Shown: piece after piece, positions 33,284 to 34,390 of the stretch
Layout: every line of letters begins with the position of its first letter
Position numbering within the stretch: the stretch's first letter is position 1
Assembly: GCA_025457665.1 (NCBI GenBank)
Contig: JALOTY010000041.1
Coordinates: forward strand, 1-34,390
Origin: Akkermansiaceae bacterium
GTDB taxonomy: Bacteria; Verrucomicrobiota; Verrucomicrobiia; Verrucomicrobiales; Akkermansiaceae
Direction of reading: 5' to 3'
DNA: 34,390 nt
The notes under the pieces: model-generated
What the model saw: the letters and a program-made list of their open reading frames with translations, nothing else
What the model was told of the DNA's origin: nothing
Databases searched by the model: none
Translations under genes and position numbers: made by a program

Positions 33284-33425
33284 GGGGGAGACAACCCGCT
33301 GGAGGGGCGGGCGACAGGGGATTAGCGGGTTTCCGGCAGAGCTGCCATCCAGAAATCGGTCAAAATTCGGGAATTCAGAGGGTTCTGGCTTTCACCTCCC
33401 TGCCGAAACGTTGTTGTTTTCCGGC

Positions 33426-34390
33426 GTGGTTCGACCTTTTGCGCTGATTCTCACCTTTCTTGGACTGGTCTCTGCCACCACTTTTGCCTGGAACCGGCTA
33501 TGCGGAGCGGTGGTCGGCATCGAAACCCGCTTGGAAACCCCGAGCCCTGAGGTGGTCATATCGGGTGAAAAAGGGATGCAAGCCATGCAGGCCGTGCTGC
33601 CTGGGAATCTCGCCTCAGACCCATTGCTTGTCAGTTTCCGCTTCTCCGCCAGCAAGCTCGTCCGTGGCCCGGAGAATTGGCAGGACGGCAGGCTGCATTT
33701 GGAATGGTTGTCTTCGGACGGGCAGTTGATCCGCCGGGATTTCCTCGGCTCCTGTTGGGCTGACAACTATTCCGCCATGAGCCAAATCATCCTGACCCCG
33801 CCGGATGGGGCGAATGGCGCGAGGATCCATTGGGAAAATCTCGGACTCGCCGGCACCTGCCGGGTGGAAGCCTTCAGCGCCCAGACCGTCGCTCCCCGTC
33901 GTTCGGCTCGTGCGGCCTTGATCGGGATCATGGTGGCTTGGGTCGCCTGGGCGGCAGCGCTTGCCGGCTCTTTTTCCCGCCGCTGCCTTCTGGCCGGCGC
34001 TGTTTGGGTGTTTGCCGCTTGGTTGACAGTCCTGCCGGGACCCTGGTCTTTCCGACTTCCGCTCTTCGGTGGCTTTGAAGGGATCCGGCAGATGAGAACC
34101 GTGGAAATCCTCGATCCAGCTCATTTCGAACCTGCTCCGTCTTACCCGATGGCGGTTCAGGCACCGAATCTCCTGCTGCGGTGGAAAATCCAGCTCAAGC
34201 CGCTCCGACCCCTCCTCCACGGGCTGCTGTTCTTCATTCCTACCTTGGTCTTGCTGACCCTCATCCCCTGGCGGCCTGCCGCCCTGCTTGTCGGGATCCT
34301 TGCCGGATTGATCGAAACCTCGCAATGGGCGATCGGCTTCGGTTTTGAAGCGAGCGATCTGCTCGACCTCACCACCGATGCCATCGGAAT
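33426..34390 (+). CDS. VanZ-like membrane protein, cut by the right edge
   Basis: A frame open from a GTG at 33426 to the window end (321 codons, no stop seen). TTG codons at 33411 and 33414 are other possible starts. It has an N-terminal hydrophobic segment, then a soluble region of about 130 residues with beta-type pattern (R-L-H-L-E-W-L-S-S-D-G), two further helices near residues 160-205, and another helix near 265-295. The last visible residues, L-I-E-T-S-Q-W then A-S-D-L-L-D-L-T-T-D-A-I-G, match the VanZ-like (PF04892) pattern of E-x-x-Q and D-x-x-x-N/T-x-x-G. VanZ-like proteins recur in exosortase/exopolysaccharide loci; their role is unclear. It diverges from the glycosylphosphotransferase gene with about 140 bp between. 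Confidence 0.75.
   Translation, partial: MVRPFALILTFLGLVSATTFAWNRLCGAVVGIETRLETPSPEVVISGEKGMQAMQAVLPGNLASDPLLVSFRFSASKLVRGPENWQDGRLHLEWLSSDGQLIRRDFLGSCWADNYSAMSQIILTPPDGANGARIHWENLGLAGTCRVEAFSAQTVAPRRSARAALIGIMVAWVAWAAALAGSFSRRCLLAGAVWVFAAWLTVLPGPWSFRLPLFGGFEGIRQMRTVEILDPAHFEPAPSYPMAVQAPNLLLRWKIQLKPLRPLLHGLLFFIPTLVLLTLIPWRPAALLVGILAGLIETSQWAIGFGFEASDLLDLTTDAIG

Noticed and set aside
30394..33325. Long plus-strand frames (461 and 453 codons) opposite the ligase-like and glycosylphosphotransferase genes
   Set aside because: The minus-strand products have clear membrane topology and motifs; the plus-strand frames are charged, Gln/Arg/His-rich shadows.

Overview
The window looks like a chromosomal piece of a Verrucomicrobiota bacterium, probably order Verrucomicrobiales (Luteolibacter/Haloferula-like). 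The evidence is a GC-rich coding style with few clear Shine-Dalgarno sites, autotransporter-type beta-strand repeat proteins with a PEP-CTERM tail, an exosortase with EpsI, and large secreted LamG/sugar-dehydrogenase/cytochrome proteins. This assignment rests on protein style only; there is no rRNA gene here.

Layout. 1-311: a cluster of short imperfect palindromic repeats (REP-like) next to what may be the first codons of a leftward REP-associated transposase cut by the window edge. 312-872 (-): DUF3313-like lipoprotein. 1164-8091 (+): a giant secreted protein (three LamG domains, sugar dehydrogenase propeller, diheme cytochrome c region) followed 25 nt later by a flavin-dependent halogenase-like protein. 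8280-14124 (+): two paralogous surface proteins with nearly identical N-termini but different C-termini; only the second has PEP-CTERM. Each is followed by a strong hairpin. 14259-20447: ThuA-like secreted protein, LprI/DUF1311-like protein, an isolated JetA-like protein, an SGNH/GDSL hydrolase, TruA and 6-phosphofructokinase. 20570-24852 (+): an unrecognised kinase-fold-like protein, a small hypothetical protein, an SPFH protein with a C-terminal helix-turn-helix, a HicBA toxin-antitoxin pair, and a double zinc-ribbon membrane protein. 24901-28059: TrmD (+), ribosomal protein L25 (-), a SAM methyltransferase (+) and PRPP synthetase (-). 28128-34390: exosortase and EpsI (+), O-antigen-ligase-like protein with TPR-like tail (-), polyprenyl glycosylphosphotransferase (-), and a VanZ-like membrane protein (+) running off the right edge.

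How they fit together. The right-hand cluster is a typical exosortase/exopolysaccharide locus, and the PEP-CTERM protein at 12454-14124 is a plausible substrate. The 1801-aa and 1364-aa secreted proteins lack PEP-CTERM but end in a shared C-terminal module, suggesting a second surface-attachment route. The middle is housekeeping (TruA, PFK, TrmD, L25, Prs) with accessory genes between. The most unusual items are the shared C-terminal module, the twin proteins with swapped tails, the solitary JetA, the kinase-like orphan, the HicBA pair lodged between the SPFH and zinc-ribbon genes, and a recurrent TGTTAGA heptamer. No tRNA, rRNA or CRISPR array was seen.
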